A DNA stretch of 64,000 bases, from NCBI RefSeq assembly GCF_050789285.1, contig NZ_JBOUVX010000001.1, forward strand, positions 1,302,001 through 1,366,000. The letters run 5' to 3'. The stretch is from CAVPWP01 sp050789285 (GTDB lineage Bacteria > Pseudomonadota > Alphaproteobacteria > Rhodobacterales > Rhodobacteraceae). The position numbers were made by a program, and so were the translations under genes. The notes beneath the pieces were generated by a model that had not been told where the DNA came from, searched no databases, and was given only the letters and a program-made list of their open reading frames with translations. How positions within the stretch are numbered: the first letter of the stretch is position 1; every line of letters begins with the position of its first letter. Positions 8,137-16,496 of this stretch are shown here, in pieces.

Positions 8137-10241
8137 GCGGCGCGGGCGTGTCGGGTGGACGGCCCGAGATCCTGTTTCCGCTCTTTGCGGCGATCGAGGG
8201 GCTGGCGGGCGTCGGCCCCAAGACCGCAGGGCTCTTCGCCCAGATGGGCGTCGACACGCCGCGCGATCTTCTGTTCACGCTGCCTTACGCGGCGATCGAC
8301 CGGCGGCTTCGGCCCTCGGCGCTGGACATCCCGCCGGGGGCGACGGGCTCGGTCGAGGTGACGGTGGGCGCGCACCAGCCGCCGCGGCGCAAGGGCGGAC
8401 CCGCGCGCGTCACGGTCGAGGACGCGCGAACGGCCTTCCAGCTTGTCTTCTTCCACGCCCGCGCCGACTGGCTGCGGCGCGAACTGCCCGAAGGCGCGCG
8501 GCGCATCGTGTCGGGCAAGGTCGAACTTTTCGACGGCCAGCTTCAGATGGTCCACCCCCAGTACATCCTCGCCCCCGACGCGGCGGCCGACCTGCCGGGG
8601 TTCGAGCCGGTCTATCCCTTGACGCAGGGTCTGACGCAGAAGCAGGTGGCGAAGGCTGCGCAGGCGGCGGTGGCGCGCGCGCCCGATCTGGCCGAATGGA
8701 TCGACCCGGCGCTGAAGGCGCGGCGCGGCTGGCCCAACTGGCGCGCAGCGATCGGGGCGGCGCATGGGCCCGCTTCGGCGGCCGACCTCGCGCCCGAGGC
8801 GCCGGCGCGCCTGCGGCTGGCCTATGACGAGCTGTTCTCGCACCAGTTGACGCTGGCGCTGGCGCGCGCGCGCCGGCGCAAGCGGCCCGGCCGGTCGTCG
8901 GTGGCGACAGGGCGGCTGTCGTCGCGGGTGCTGGCGGCGCTGCCCTATCGCCCGACCGGCGCGCAGGAGCGCGCCGTGGCCCAGATCGCGGCCGATCTTG
9001 CCACCCCGGAACGCATGAACAGGCTCCTGCAAGGCGATGTGGGGGCAGGAAAAACCCTTGTCGCCTTCCTTGCCGCGCTGATCGTGATCGAAGCCGGCGG
9101 GCAGGCGGTGATGATGGCCCCGACCGAGATCCTGGCGCGTCAGCACCTGTCGGCGCTGGCCCCGCTGGCGCGGGCGGCGGGCGTCCGCGTCGAGATCCTG
9201 ACCGGGCGCGACAAGGGCGCCGACCGCGCGGCGAAGCTTGCCGATCTGGCCCAGGGCCGCATCGCCCTTCTGGTGGGCACCCATGCCGTCTTCCAGAAAG
9301 GCGTCGACTTCGCCGACCTGCGCCTGGCCATCATCGACGAACAGCACCGCTTCGGCGTGGCGCAGCGGATGCAACTGGGCGCCAAGGGGCAGGGGGTCGA
9401 CGTGCTGGTGATGACCGCGACGCCGATCCCGCGCTCCTTGTCGCTGGCGCAGTATGGCGACATGGACGTCTCGATCCTTGACGAAAAGCCGCCCGGACGG
9501 ACGCCGGTCAGGACCGCGCTCGTCTCGGCGGGGCGCATCGACGAGGTGGTCCAGCATCTGCGCGACGCCATCGCCGATGGCCGGCGCGCCTATTGGGTCT
9601 GCCCGCTGGTCGAGGAAAGCGAGGTCATGGATCTGACCGCGGCCGAGGAACGCTTCGCCCATCTGCGCGCGGCCCTGGGCGACGATGCGGTGGGGCTTGT
9701 CCACGGCCAGCTTCCCCCGGCTGAACGCGACGCGGCCATGGCGCGGTTCGTTTCGGGCCGGACGCAGGTCCTGGTGGCGACCACCGTGATCGAGGTCGGC
9801 GTCGACGTGCCCGACGCCACGATCATGGTGATCGAGCGGGCCGAAAGCTTCGGCCTGGCGCAGCTGCACCAGTTGCGCGGCCGGGTGGGGCGGGGGCAGG
9901 CGGCGTCGACCTGCCTTCTGATGTTCCAGCCGCCCCTGACCGACGCGGGCCGCCGGCGGCTTGAAATCCTGCGCGACACCGACGACGGCTTTCGCATCGC
10001 CGAAGAGGATCTTGCCATGCGCGGGGCGGGCGACGTGCTGGGGACGGCGCAATCGGGCCTGCCCCGGTTCCGCATCGCCGACCTCGAGCATCAGACCGGC
10101 CTCATGGCGACCGCCCAGACCGACGCGCGGGCGCTTCTCGCCGAGGACCCGTCCCTGTCCACGCCGCGCGGGCAGGCCGCGCGGGTCCTGCTTTGGCTGA
10201 TGGGACGGGACGAGGCGATCCGCCTGATTTCCGTGGGATAG
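8133..10241 (+). CDS. recG: ATP-dependent DNA helicase RecG
   Basis: RecG is the superfamily 2 helicase that remodels stalled replication forks and branch-migrates Holliday junctions. The 702-residue protein has an N-terminal wedge/OB domain, the helicase Walker A motif GDVGAGKT near residue 303, the DEQH-type Walker B box IIDEQHRFGVAQ, motif III MTATPIPRS, and the C-terminal motif LHQLRGRVGRGQ. The ATG overlaps the ligA stop by four bases, so translational coupling is likely. A cluster of GTTC repeats, including a candidate SOS box, starts 20 bases after its stop but belongs to the next gene. Confidence 0.97.
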   Translation: MSGAGVSGGRPEILFPLFAAIEGLAGVGPKTAGLFAQMGVDTPRDLLFTLPYAAIDRRLRPSALDIPPGATGSVEVTVGAHQPPRRKGGPARVTVEDARTAFQLVFFHARADWLRRELPEGARRIVSGKVELFDGQLQMVHPQYILAPDAAADLPGFEPVYPLTQGLTQKQVAKAAQAAVARAPDLAEWIDPALKARRGWPNWRAAIGAAHGPASAADLAPEAPARLRLAYDELFSHQLTLALARARRRKRPGRSSVATGRLSSRVLAALPYRPTGAQERAVAQIAADLATPERMNRLLQGDVGAGKTLVAFLAALIVIEAGGQAVMMAPTEILARQHLSALAPLARAAGVRVEILTGRDKGADRAAKLADLAQGRIALLVGTHAVFQKGVDFADLRLAIIDEQHRFGVAQRMQLGAKGQGVDVLVMTATPIPRSLSLAQYGDMDVSILDEKPPGRTPVRTALVSAGRIDEVVQHLRDAIADGRRAYWVCPLVEESEVMDLTAAEERFAHLRAALGDDAVGLVHGQLPPAERDAAMARFVSGRTQVLVATTVIEVGVDVPDATIMVIERAESFGLAQLHQLRGRVGRGQAASTCLLMFQPPLTDAGRRRLEILRDTDDGFRIAEEDLAMRGAGDVLGTAQSGLPRFRIADLEHQTGLMATAQTDARALLAEDPSLSTPRGQAARVLLWLMGRDEAIRLISVG

Positions 10242-10280
10242 CGGCCGGCCGCACCCCCTTGTTCCGCTTTGTTCGCGAAT

Positions 10281-10295
10281 GTTCTTAAAAAGTTC
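10281..10295 (+). promoter_or_regulatory. Candidate LexA (SOS) box, GTTC-N7-GTTC
   Basis: The sequence GTTCTTAAAAAGTTC is an exact GTTC-N7-GTTC direct repeat, the operator form reported for Rhodobacter LexA. Two more GTTC words at 10261 and 10271 precede it with 10-base spacing, so four occur within 35 bases. It lies 65 bases upstream of a small membrane-protein ORF. A 7-bp inverted repeat (CACAGCG/CGCTGTG, 10300-10317) follows. Confidence 0.65.
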
Positions 10296-10359
10296 TTTAC
10301 ACAGCGCCGCCGCTGTGAGAACAAAGAAGCAACACCACTGCCGAAGCGGAGATGCCCCG

Positions 10360-10497
10360 ATGATCCAGGACGCCTACGACAGCCTTCGCCGCACCTACCC
10401 GACGCTGGTGCAGGATTTCCTTGGCGCCGCGGCGCTTGTGGCGCTGCTTCTGATCGGTCTGTATCTGCCGGGCCTTCCCGTTTCCGGCCTGTTCTGA
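10360..10497 (+). CDS. Small single-TM protein under a candidate SOS box
   Basis: This ORF encodes 45 residues starting MIQDAYDSLRRTYPTLVQ. An amphipathic N-terminus of about 18 residues precedes one hydrophobic segment (roughly residues 19-37, DFLGAAALVALLLIGLYLP) and a short tail. A GGAG sits 8-11 bases upstream of the ATG at 10360; the longer in-frame start at 10279 would run through the candidate operator and is unlikely. I do not recognise the family. A LexA-type box upstream and a terminator downstream make it look like a separate SOS unit. By analogy, Caulobacter's SidA is a tiny SOS-induced membrane peptide that blocks division; that parallel is inference, since no homology is visible. 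Confidence 0.6.
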   Translation: MIQDAYDSLRRTYPTLVQDFLGAAALVALLLIGLYLPGLPVSGLF

Positions 10498-10624
10498 GTT
10501 CCGCTCTGCCTGCGGTCTGACGTCCCCCTTCCGCATCCTGTCCCCAACGTCGATGCGCAAGACACTGTCCCATGTCCCCAGGGGTGCCTGCGCCCCGCCC
10601 GGGAGGTCAGACACGCCACTTCCG

Positions 10625-10661
10625 CCGCCGATCCGCCCGGGTCGTGCGGCGGTTTCTTTTT
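10625..10661 (+). terminator. Probable rho-independent terminator after the small TM gene
   Basis: CCGCCG (10625-10630) pairs with CGGCGG (10647-10652); the intervening bases GATCC/GGGTC can extend the stem partly. It is followed by TTTCTTTTT. The T-rich tail is on the plus strand, so it would end the transcript of the 45-residue protein. Confidence 0.55.
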
Positions 10662-10692
10662 CCGGGCGCCCGCCGTCGGTGCGGGCTCGGCC

Positions 10693-12126
10693 TCAGAACG
10701 CCAGCGCAAGGCGCAGGCCACCCCAGTGGCGCCCGCCGACGCGGATCGGGGCCGAGAGGTCGCGCATCAGCGCGAAGGTCCCGCCGCCCATGTCGCGACG
10801 GTAGACCTGCAGAAGGAAGGGCCGGGTGTTGCGCCCGGCCTTGAGGCCCACGCGGTCGTCGAAGATGCGGCGGTTGCGGCAGTTGGCGGCGTTCCAGACC
10901 GGGTCCCGACCCTGGGGGTGCGAGAACTTGCGATTGTGCGTGGGCAGATAGCCGTTGCGATCGACCGCGGCGCAGAACACGACCTTGGGGTCGAGCGCCA
11001 GAAGGCGTTCCTGGACCTCGGGCAGAAGCCGGTCGGCGATCGCGGTGAAGCGCGTAAGGTGCTGCTGCGGGTCGGAGCCGGCGATGGGGCGATAGTCGGT
11101 GTCGAAAAGATCGGGCAGGCTGCACTGGCCGGCGGCGATCGCGCCGTCGAACAGCCGCCCGATGTCGGCCGCGGCGGCCTGAACCGCGGCGACGACGCGC
11201 CGGTCGCGGTCGGTTCCGCCGGTTTCGAGGGTGCGCTGCACCAGGTCTTCGCCCATGTCGATCAGCGCGTTCACGCGGCCACGGGCGTCGGCGATGTCGT
11301 CGCGCGTGCTGGTGATCGCCGCGCTCATCTGGTCGAAGGCCGGCCCGAAGACGCTTCCCGCCGCGCCGACGGCGTCGGATTCGCGGCAGATGGCGCCGGT
11401 GTCGCCGGCCAGCGTCGCAAGACCGGTGGCGATCGACCCGAGCGCCGCGTCTGCGGCCTGCGACCCGCTGCGCACGCTGGCGGCCTCGCGCGATATTTCC
11501 TCGGCCTCGCCACGCAGCTCGTGCAGAGTGCGCGACAGCGCGCCGATGCTTCCGGTGATCTCTTCGGCGGCGGTCGAGGTCTTGCGCGACAGGGCATTGA
11601 TCGCCTCGGCCACCACCGAGAAGCCACGCCCGGCGTCGCCCGCGCGCGCGGCCTCGATCTTGGCGTTGATGGCCAGGATGTTCACCTGCCGCGCGATATC
11701 CAGGATTTCCTCGGTGCTGCGCGTGACGGTCCTCAGCGTCTCTTCGATCACGTGCATCCGCCGGTCGAGGTCTTCGACCCAGGCCGCGACAAGGCGGGTC
11801 CGTTCGCCCGAGGTGCGCAGCGTGGCCAGCGAGTCGTCGACCTTGCCGAGGATCGCGGCGGCCGAGGCGCCGGCGGTGTCGGCCGCGTCGCGCACCGCGG
11901 CGTTGGCCCCCGCGATCCGGTCCGCGCAGGCGCGCACCGCGGTCAGGATTTCGGCCTGCTGTCCCGCCTGGGCATCCACCGAATCGAGAAAGCCCGCGAC
12001 ATCCACGATCTCGCGCGAGAGGCGCGTGGCCACCCGCGCCACGCTTCCGTCGGACGCGCCAGCGTCCGGGACGCGCGCGTGACCATCGGCGGCTTCGGCC
12101 GGATCGAAATCTGCCCTGGGAATCAT
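10693..12126 (-). CDS. Soluble methyl-accepting chemotaxis protein with a C-terminal sensor region
   Basis: The 477-residue protein has no N-terminal signal peptide or membrane segment, so it should be a cytoplasmic chemoreceptor. The signalling hairpin tip is recognisable about residue 150 (DIARQVNILAINAKIEAARAG, close to the MCP consensus), with flanking coiled coil. After residue 340 a conserved non-coil block follows: CAAVDRNGYLPTHNRKF, CRNRRIFDDRVGLKAGRNT and HWGGLRLAL. That block is shared by a class of soluble MCPs and probably senses a ligand. Sensor placement after rather than before the signalling domain is unusual. It lies 72 bases downstream of the NifU-like gene. No che genes are in the window. 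Confidence 0.9.
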   Translation of the reverse strand: MIPRADFDPAEAADGHARVPDAGASDGSVARVATRLSREIVDVAGFLDSVDAQAGQQAEILTAVRACADRIAGANAAVRDAADTAGASAAAILGKVDDSLATLRTSGERTRLVAAWVEDLDRRMHVIEETLRTVTRSTEEILDIARQVNILAINAKIEAARAGDAGRGFSVVAEAINALSRKTSTAAEEITGSIGALSRTLHELRGEAEEISREAASVRSGSQAADAALGSIATGLATLAGDTGAICRESDAVGAAGSVFGPAFDQMSAAITSTRDDIADARGRVNALIDMGEDLVQRTLETGGTDRDRRVVAAVQAAAADIGRLFDGAIAAGQCSLPDLFDTDYRPIAGSDPQQHLTRFTAIADRLLPEVQERLLALDPKVVFCAAVDRNGYLPTHNRKFSHPQGRDPVWNAANCRNRRIFDDRVGLKAGRNTRPFLLQVYRRDMGGGTFALMRDLSAPIRVGGRHWGGLRLALAF

Positions 12127-12198
12127 CTGCCCTCCGTTTCGGGCAGACTGGCCGAGATCGCTTTCGGCGCGGTTAACGGGTGATGGCGGCCGCGCGCG

Positions 12199-12648
12199 TC
12201 AGGAGGCCGCGCGTGTGGCGGCGTCGTCCATCGCTTCGACCACCGCCTCGAGCGCCAGAAGGATCGAGGCGTGGCGGTTGCGGAAGGCGCGCGCCGGCAC
12301 AAGCACCTCGTAGGCCTCGAACGGGGGCGGCGGCACGTGGCCGTCGGCGGCCAGCATCGCCTGCACCTGATCGCGCAGGCCCGCCAGCGTGGCGCGGTCC
12401 TGCCCGATCACCTGCGCCCCGAGAATGGCGGCCGACGCCTGGCCCAGGGCACAGGCCCGCACGTCCTGCGCGAAGGCCGCGATGCGGCCGTTTTCGACCA
12501 CGACATCCACGGTCACGGTCGATCCGCATTGCGGCGCGCGCCGGCGCACGGTGGCCTGCGGCGCGGGCAGGCGGCCGGCATGGGGAATGTCGGCGGCAAG
12601 GTCGAGGATCCGCCCCGAGTAAAGCTTGATCAGATCGCTGTCGGCCAT
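12199..12648 (-). CDS. NifU/IscU-like iron-sulfur cluster assembly scaffold
   Basis: The 149-residue product begins MADSDLIKLYSGRILDLA and matches the NifU N-terminal/IscU fold used as an Fe-S assembly scaffold. Two of the three usual cluster-ligand cysteines are visible, in PQCGSTVTVDV and RACALGQASA. The third, expected about 40 residues later, is replaced near FRNRHASILLALE, and no other cysteine is present. It may therefore not hold a conventional [2Fe-2S] cluster. The ATG at 12648 was chosen over a 47-codon upstream extension that runs into the divergent hisI start region. The downstream neighbour is the soluble MCP. Confidence 0.85.
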   Translation of the reverse strand: MADSDLIKLYSGRILDLAADIPHAGRLPAPQATVRRRAPQCGSTVTVDVVVENGRIAAFAQDVRACALGQASAAILGAQVIGQDRATLAGLRDQVQAMLAADGHVPPPPFEAYEVLVPARAFRNRHASILLALEAVVEAMDDAATRAAS

Positions 12649-12715
12649 GGCGGCTTTCCTTGCACGTCGCTTGCCCCTAGATAGGGCAGCCGCGCCTTCA
12701 AGGAAAGTACGTGCC

Positions 12716-13075
12716 ATGCCCTTCGATCCCCGAACCCTGCGCTTCAACGAGGCCGGCCTCGTCCCGGCCGTGGCCCAGGAGGCCGCCACCGGCGAGGTGC
12801 TGATGATGGCCTGGATGAACGCCGAGGCGGTGGAGCGGACGCTGCGAACGGGACGCGTGACCTACTGGTCACGCTCGCGCGCGGAATTCTGGGAGAAGGG
12901 GGCCACCTCGGGCCATACCCAGCGGCTGGTCGAGATGCGCGTCGACTGCGACCGCGACTGCCTTCTGCTGCTGGTCGAGCAGGACGGGCCCGCCTGCCAC
13001 ACCGGGCGGCGGTCGTGCTTCTTCACGGCGGTCCGGGGGGGCGACGAGGTCGAGATCCTGACCCCGATGGCGTAA
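12716..13075 (+). CDS. hisI: Phosphoribosyl-AMP cyclohydrolase HisI
   Basis: HisI opens the purine ring of phosphoribosyl-AMP, the third step of histidine biosynthesis. The 119-residue monofunctional form (no HisE fusion) carries the family blocks LMMAWMNAEAVERTL and TYWSRSRAEFWEKG. The metal site is RVDCDRDC with a following Cys in ACHTGRRSCFF. The start at 12716 gives MPFDPRTLRFNEAGL; upstream in-frame codons overlap the divergent NifU-like gene. No other his genes are nearby, so it is a scattered pathway gene. Confidence 0.96.
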   Translation: MPFDPRTLRFNEAGLVPAVAQEAATGEVLMMAWMNAEAVERTLRTGRVTYWSRSRAEFWEKGATSGHTQRLVEMRVDCDRDCLLLLVEQDGPACHTGRRSCFFTAVRGGDEVEILTPMA

Positions 13076-13128
13076 GGGGGCTGTCTGCCCCCTCTGCGCC
13101 CGGGGCGCATTCACCCCCGAGGATACTT
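13076..13128. repeat. GC-rich hairpin element in a convergent gap, copy 2
   Basis: GGGGGCTGTCTGCCCCC forms a 5-bp G/C hairpin directly after the hisI stop, followed by CACCCCCGAGGATACTT. The tail GAGGATACTT matches copy 3 at 19707-19745 closely (CAGGATACTT). Like the other copies it separates two convergent genes (hisI and gluQ). Confidence 0.6.
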
Positions 13129-13166
13129 CGAGGTCGATGGAGTGACCGGCGCCCGAGCGGGCGGCG

Positions 13167-14063
13167 TCAAAGCCCGACCATGCGCCGGATATCGGCGGGC
13201 GTCGCCCCCTCGGCGCGGTAGGTGCGGATCGCGCGGGCATCGTCGCGCTTGGCCAGACGCTTGCCGGCCGCGTCCCGGATCAGCCTGTGGTGGCAATAGG
13301 TTGGGGCTGGTGCATCAAGCAGTGCCTGAAGCACGCGATGGATCGCCGTCGCCTCGAACAGGTCCTGGCCGCGCACGACATGGGTGACGCCCTGCGCGGC
13401 GTCGTCGGTCACGACCGCAAGGTGATAGCTTGTGCCCATGTCGCGGCGGGCAAGCACCACATCGCCGACGCCCGCCAGAAGATCGGCCTGCGGGACGGTG
13501 ATGCGGCCGCTTTGACCATCGGGGCCGACGCCGGTTTCGATGAAGGTGACGGCGTCGCCGATCCGCCGAAGGGCGCGCGCCATGTCCAGCCGCAACACCG
13601 CGTCACCCGGCATCGGCCCGTCCCGCGCAACGGTGCGGCAGGTGCCGGGATAGACCGGGCCGTCGGGGCCAAGCGTCACGCCTTCCTGGGGCGCGTCGAG
13701 CGCGGACAGGATATCGCGGCGGGTGCAGGTGCAGGGGTAGAGAAGGCCGAGGTCCCACAAGTGCGCAAGGGCCGCCCGATAGGCGGGCAGGCGCGTGCTC
13801 TGGCGCATCACGGGGCCATCCCAGCTTAGCCCGAGCCAGGCGAGATCCTCGAAGATCGCGGCCTCCCACTCGGGACGGGCGCGGGCGCGGTCGATGTCCT
13901 CGATCCGCAGCAGGAACCGCCCGCCCGCCGCGCGCGCCATGTCATGGGCGGTGATCGCCGAGAAGGCGTGTCCAAGGTGCAGCGGCCCGGTCGGCGAGGG
14001 CGCGAATCGTGTGACGAAGATCACCGGCTTTCGGGAGCTTGCGGGTCGGTGTTCACGCGGCAC
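13167..14063 (-). CDS. gluQ: Glutamyl-Q tRNA(Asp) synthetase GluQ
   Basis: GluQ is a GluRS paralogue without the anticodon-binding domain. It attaches glutamate to queuosine at position 34 of tRNA-Asp. The 298-residue protein begins its catalytic core with RFAPSPTGPLHLGHAFSA, which includes the HIGH-type motif. A Cys-rich zinc site (YPCTCTRRD, later YPGTCR) is intact, and the KMSKS equivalent is the degenerate KRLAKRDDA, normal for GluQ. The annotated GTG start at 14063 overlaps the trmFO stop by 11 bases; a GTG at 14024 just before the core is a possible alternative. It is co-transcribed with trmFO, another tRNA-modification gene. Confidence 0.94.
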   Translation of the reverse strand: MPREHRPASSRKPVIFVTRFAPSPTGPLHLGHAFSAITAHDMARAAGGRFLLRIEDIDRARARPEWEAAIFEDLAWLGLSWDGPVMRQSTRLPAYRAALAHLWDLGLLYPCTCTRRDILSALDAPQEGVTLGPDGPVYPGTCRTVARDGPMPGDAVLRLDMARALRRIGDAVTFIETGVGPDGQSGRITVPQADLLAGVGDVVLARRDMGTSYHLAVVTDDAAQGVTHVVRGQDLFEATAIHRVLQALLDAPAPTYCHHRLIRDAAGKRLAKRDDARAIRTYRAEGATPADIRRMVGL

Positions 14064-15417
14064 CCCGGGCGGCGTCGCCCGAGGCGGCCTGAAGCCAGGC
14101 GGCCCAGTCGGCCTTGGCGCGGTCGGTGTAGGCCTTGTAGCGGTCGCGTCGTCCGCGCCGGCCGCCCTTGGCCTCGACCGGCGGGAAGAGGCCGAAGTTG
14201 ACGTTCATCGGCTGGAACGTCCGCGCGTCGGCCCCGCCGGTGATATGCGCCAGAAGCGCGCCGACGGCGGTGGTGCCCGGCACCGGCGGCAGGGCCTGGC
14301 CCAAGATCTCGGCCGCCGCCAGACGGCCCGCCAGAAGCCCCATCGCGGCGCTTTCGACGTAGCCCTCGACCCCGGTGATCTGGCCCGCGAAGCGGATGTT
14401 GGGGCGCGAGCGCAGGCGCATCTGGCCGTCGAGCAGGCGGGGCGCGTTGATGAAGGTGTTGCGGTGGATGCCGCCCAGGCGCGCGAAACTTGCGTTTTCC
14501 AGACCGGGAATCATACGGAAAACATCCGTTTGAGCGCCATACTTCATCTTGGTCTGGAAGCCCACGATGTTGTAGAGCGTCCCCAGCGCATTGTCGCGGC
14601 GCAGCTGCACGACGGCATAGGGCTTTACATCCGGGCGGTGCGCGTTCGTCAGACCCACGGGCTTCATCGGGCCGTGGCGCAGCGTCTCGCGCCCGCGCTC
14701 GGCCATGACCTCGATCGGCAGGCAACCGTCGAAATAGCCGGCCGTTTCGCCCTCGTGGAACTCGGTCTTGTCGGCGGCCAGAAGCGCGTCGATGAAGGCC
14801 TCGTAGTCGTCCTTCGTCATCGGACAGTTGAGGTAGGCGGTCCGCTCCTCCTCCGTGTCGCCCTTGTCATAGCGCGACTGGCGCCAGGCCACGTCCATGT
14901 CGACCGTGTCGGCATAGACGATGGGGGCGATGGCGTCGAAGAAGGCCAGGCTGTCCTGGCCCGTCTCGGCGCGGATCGCCTCGGCCAGCGCGCCCGAGGT
15001 CAAGGGGCCGGTCGCGATGATCCAGTGGCCGTCGCGGGGCAGGTCGGTGATCTCGGCCGCCTCGACCCTGACGCGCGGGTGGGCGCGCAGGGCCTGCGTC
15101 ACGGCCTGGCTGAAGGCGTCGCGGTCCACGGCAAGCGCGCCGCCGGCGGGCAGGCTGTGGCGGTCGCCCATGGTGATGATCAGGCCGCCCGCGGCCCGCA
15201 TTTCCCAGTGCAGAAGCCCCACGGCGTTCTGTTCGTCGTCGTCCGAACGGAACGAGTTCGAGCAGACCATCTCGGCCAGGTCGCCGGTGCGGTGGGCGAA
15301 GGTGCCGACCTTCGGGCGCATCTCGTGGATGACCACGTTCAGCCCCGCCTCGGCGGCCTGCCAAGCCGCTTCTGACCCCGCCATTCCACCGCCGATGATG
15401 TGAAGTTCTTGCGTCAT
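14053..15417 (-). CDS. trmFO: Methylenetetrahydrofolate-tRNA (uracil-54-C5) methyltransferase TrmFO
   Basis: TrmFO makes ribothymidine at tRNA position 54 using methylene-THF as carbon donor and FADH2 as reductant; it replaces TrmA in this lineage. The 454-residue protein has the FAD-binding GGGMAGSEAAWQ motif at residues 9-20 and the TrmFO-specific VCSNSFRSDD block near residue 51. It also has GRETLRHGPMKPVGL and a C-terminal GLFPPVEAKGGRRGR. Length is normal. It heads a two-gene unit with gluQ. Confidence 0.97.
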   Translation of the reverse strand: MTQELHIIGGGMAGSEAAWQAAEAGLNVVIHEMRPKVGTFAHRTGDLAEMVCSNSFRSDDDEQNAVGLLHWEMRAAGGLIITMGDRHSLPAGGALAVDRDAFSQAVTQALRAHPRVRVEAAEITDLPRDGHWIIATGPLTSGALAEAIRAETGQDSLAFFDAIAPIVYADTVDMDVAWRQSRYDKGDTEEERTAYLNCPMTKDDYEAFIDALLAADKTEFHEGETAGYFDGCLPIEVMAERGRETLRHGPMKPVGLTNAHRPDVKPYAVVQLRRDNALGTLYNIVGFQTKMKYGAQTDVFRMIPGLENASFARLGGIHRNTFINAPRLLDGQMRLRSRPNIRFAGQITGVEGYVESAAMGLLAGRLAAAEILGQALPPVPGTTAVGALLAHITGGADARTFQPMNVNFGLFPPVEAKGGRRGRRDRYKAYTDRAKADWAAWLQAASGDAARGAA

Positions 15418-15482
15418 GGACGCGGATCTAAGCCATCGGGGCAGGGTTGGAAAGGGCCCCGGGCCAAACCGGGGCCGTCGCT

Positions 15483-16232
15483 TTACCCCGTGCGGGCGAT
15501 GTCGAAGTCGTCGCGGAAGACGTTGAGTTCGCCATGGGGCAAGGACGGCCGCTGCACCGACCGCGCGGTTGCAGTGGCCGTGGAGCGCGCCGCGCCCCCT
15601 GACGCGGATCCCCGGGGGGACCCGGGCGACGAGTGGACGGGACCGACGTCATCCTGGGCCTGTGCGCGCAGCGAGGCGAAGGTGAAGGCCGGGGCCGGGC
15701 GCGACAGCTGCAGCAGGGCGGCGGCGGGACGGAACGGGATCACGGCGGCCTTGGGCGCGTTGGGCGCGAAGACGCGGCGCGGCGCGACCCGTTCGCCGGA
15801 CGTCAGCAGGCGGCGGGGCGCCCGCAGGCTGCGCAGCGCGCTGCGGCGGGTCCGGGCGCGGGGGTCGGTTTCGGCATAGGTCAGGATCAGCGCGGCGATC
15901 AGCGCCATGTCGCGCCAGAAGCTGCCCAATTGCGGGGCGAAGCCCGCCTGCGCGGCCGAGATGTAGCTGGCCCAGAACATCACCAGCGCCAGCAGAAGGG
16001 CGGCCGGCCGCAGCCAGACGCCGACAAGGACAAGGTACGCCAGACCGAAGACCAGCGCCCCCGACAGAAGTCCCGCCAGAGGGTCGGGAATCACCGGCGA
16101 GAGCAGCGCCGAGACATCGGTGCCCGGGATCACGCCGGCACCAAGGGCAAGGAAATAGGATGCGATGACGATCCGGATCAGGTTGGCGCCTGTCGCGGTC
16201 AGCGTAATCCGGTCTTTCGCCGTGGCCTTCAT
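15483..16232 (-). CDS. DoxX-like membrane protein with a long cytoplasmic tail
   Basis: The 249-residue product starts at ATG 16232, behind the minus-strand sequence CACGAGGGG. Four hydrophobic segments occupy about residues 15-135 (for example LIRIVIASYFLALGAG and LSGALVFGLAYLVLVGVWL), a layout resembling the DoxX/DoxD superfamily. They are followed by roughly 110 residues rich in Arg, Ala, Ser and Pro, predicted disordered. The last residues, GELNVFRDDFDIARTG, look less random. DoxX relatives have been linked to redox or sulfur metabolism, but nothing here fixes a substrate. The gene lies 264 bases downstream of gyrA and may be its own unit. Confidence 0.7.
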   Translation of the reverse strand: MKATAKDRITLTATGANLIRIVIASYFLALGAGVIPGTDVSALLSPVIPDPLAGLLSGALVFGLAYLVLVGVWLRPAALLLALVMFWASYISAAQAGFAPQLGSFWRDMALIAALILTYAETDPRARTRRSALRSLRAPRRLLTSGERVAPRRVFAPNAPKAAVIPFRPAAALLQLSRPAPAFTFASLRAQAQDDVGPVHSSPGSPRGSASGGAARSTATATARSVQRPSLPHGELNVFRDDFDIARTG

Positions 16233-16466
16233 CGGTCGACCCCTCGTGAGGTGGAAACGGTGAACGGGCACACACACACTGGCTACGGATGCGCGCGCGG
16301 GGAAACGGGTGCGCGCGACATGGTTAACGCTAGGGAAGGAAGGCGTCGGGAATGGGGAACGGGCGGGGAAATCACGCGACGATCCCGCGGCGCAAATCGG
16401 GCAGGGTCGCGGCCGGAAAGGACGGCGGGCCAGGACGTTGCGCCCCGGCCCGTAGGTCAGTCGGAT

Positions 16467-16489
16467 GGCGATCGGCAGGTGGCGATCGG
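16467..16489. repeat. Short direct repeat GGCGATCGG downstream of gyrA
   Basis: GGCGATCGG occurs twice, five bases apart, just past the gyrA stop in the 264-base gap between gyrA and the DoxX-like gene. I see no gene in that gap, and no convincing terminator. Confidence 0.4.
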
Positions 16490-16496
16490 TCGGGGA

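Noticed and set aside
12165..12180. GGTTAAC as CtrA site upstream of the chemoreceptor gene
   Set aside because: Only one half-site is present; no TTAA-like word occurs at the N7 spacing on either side.
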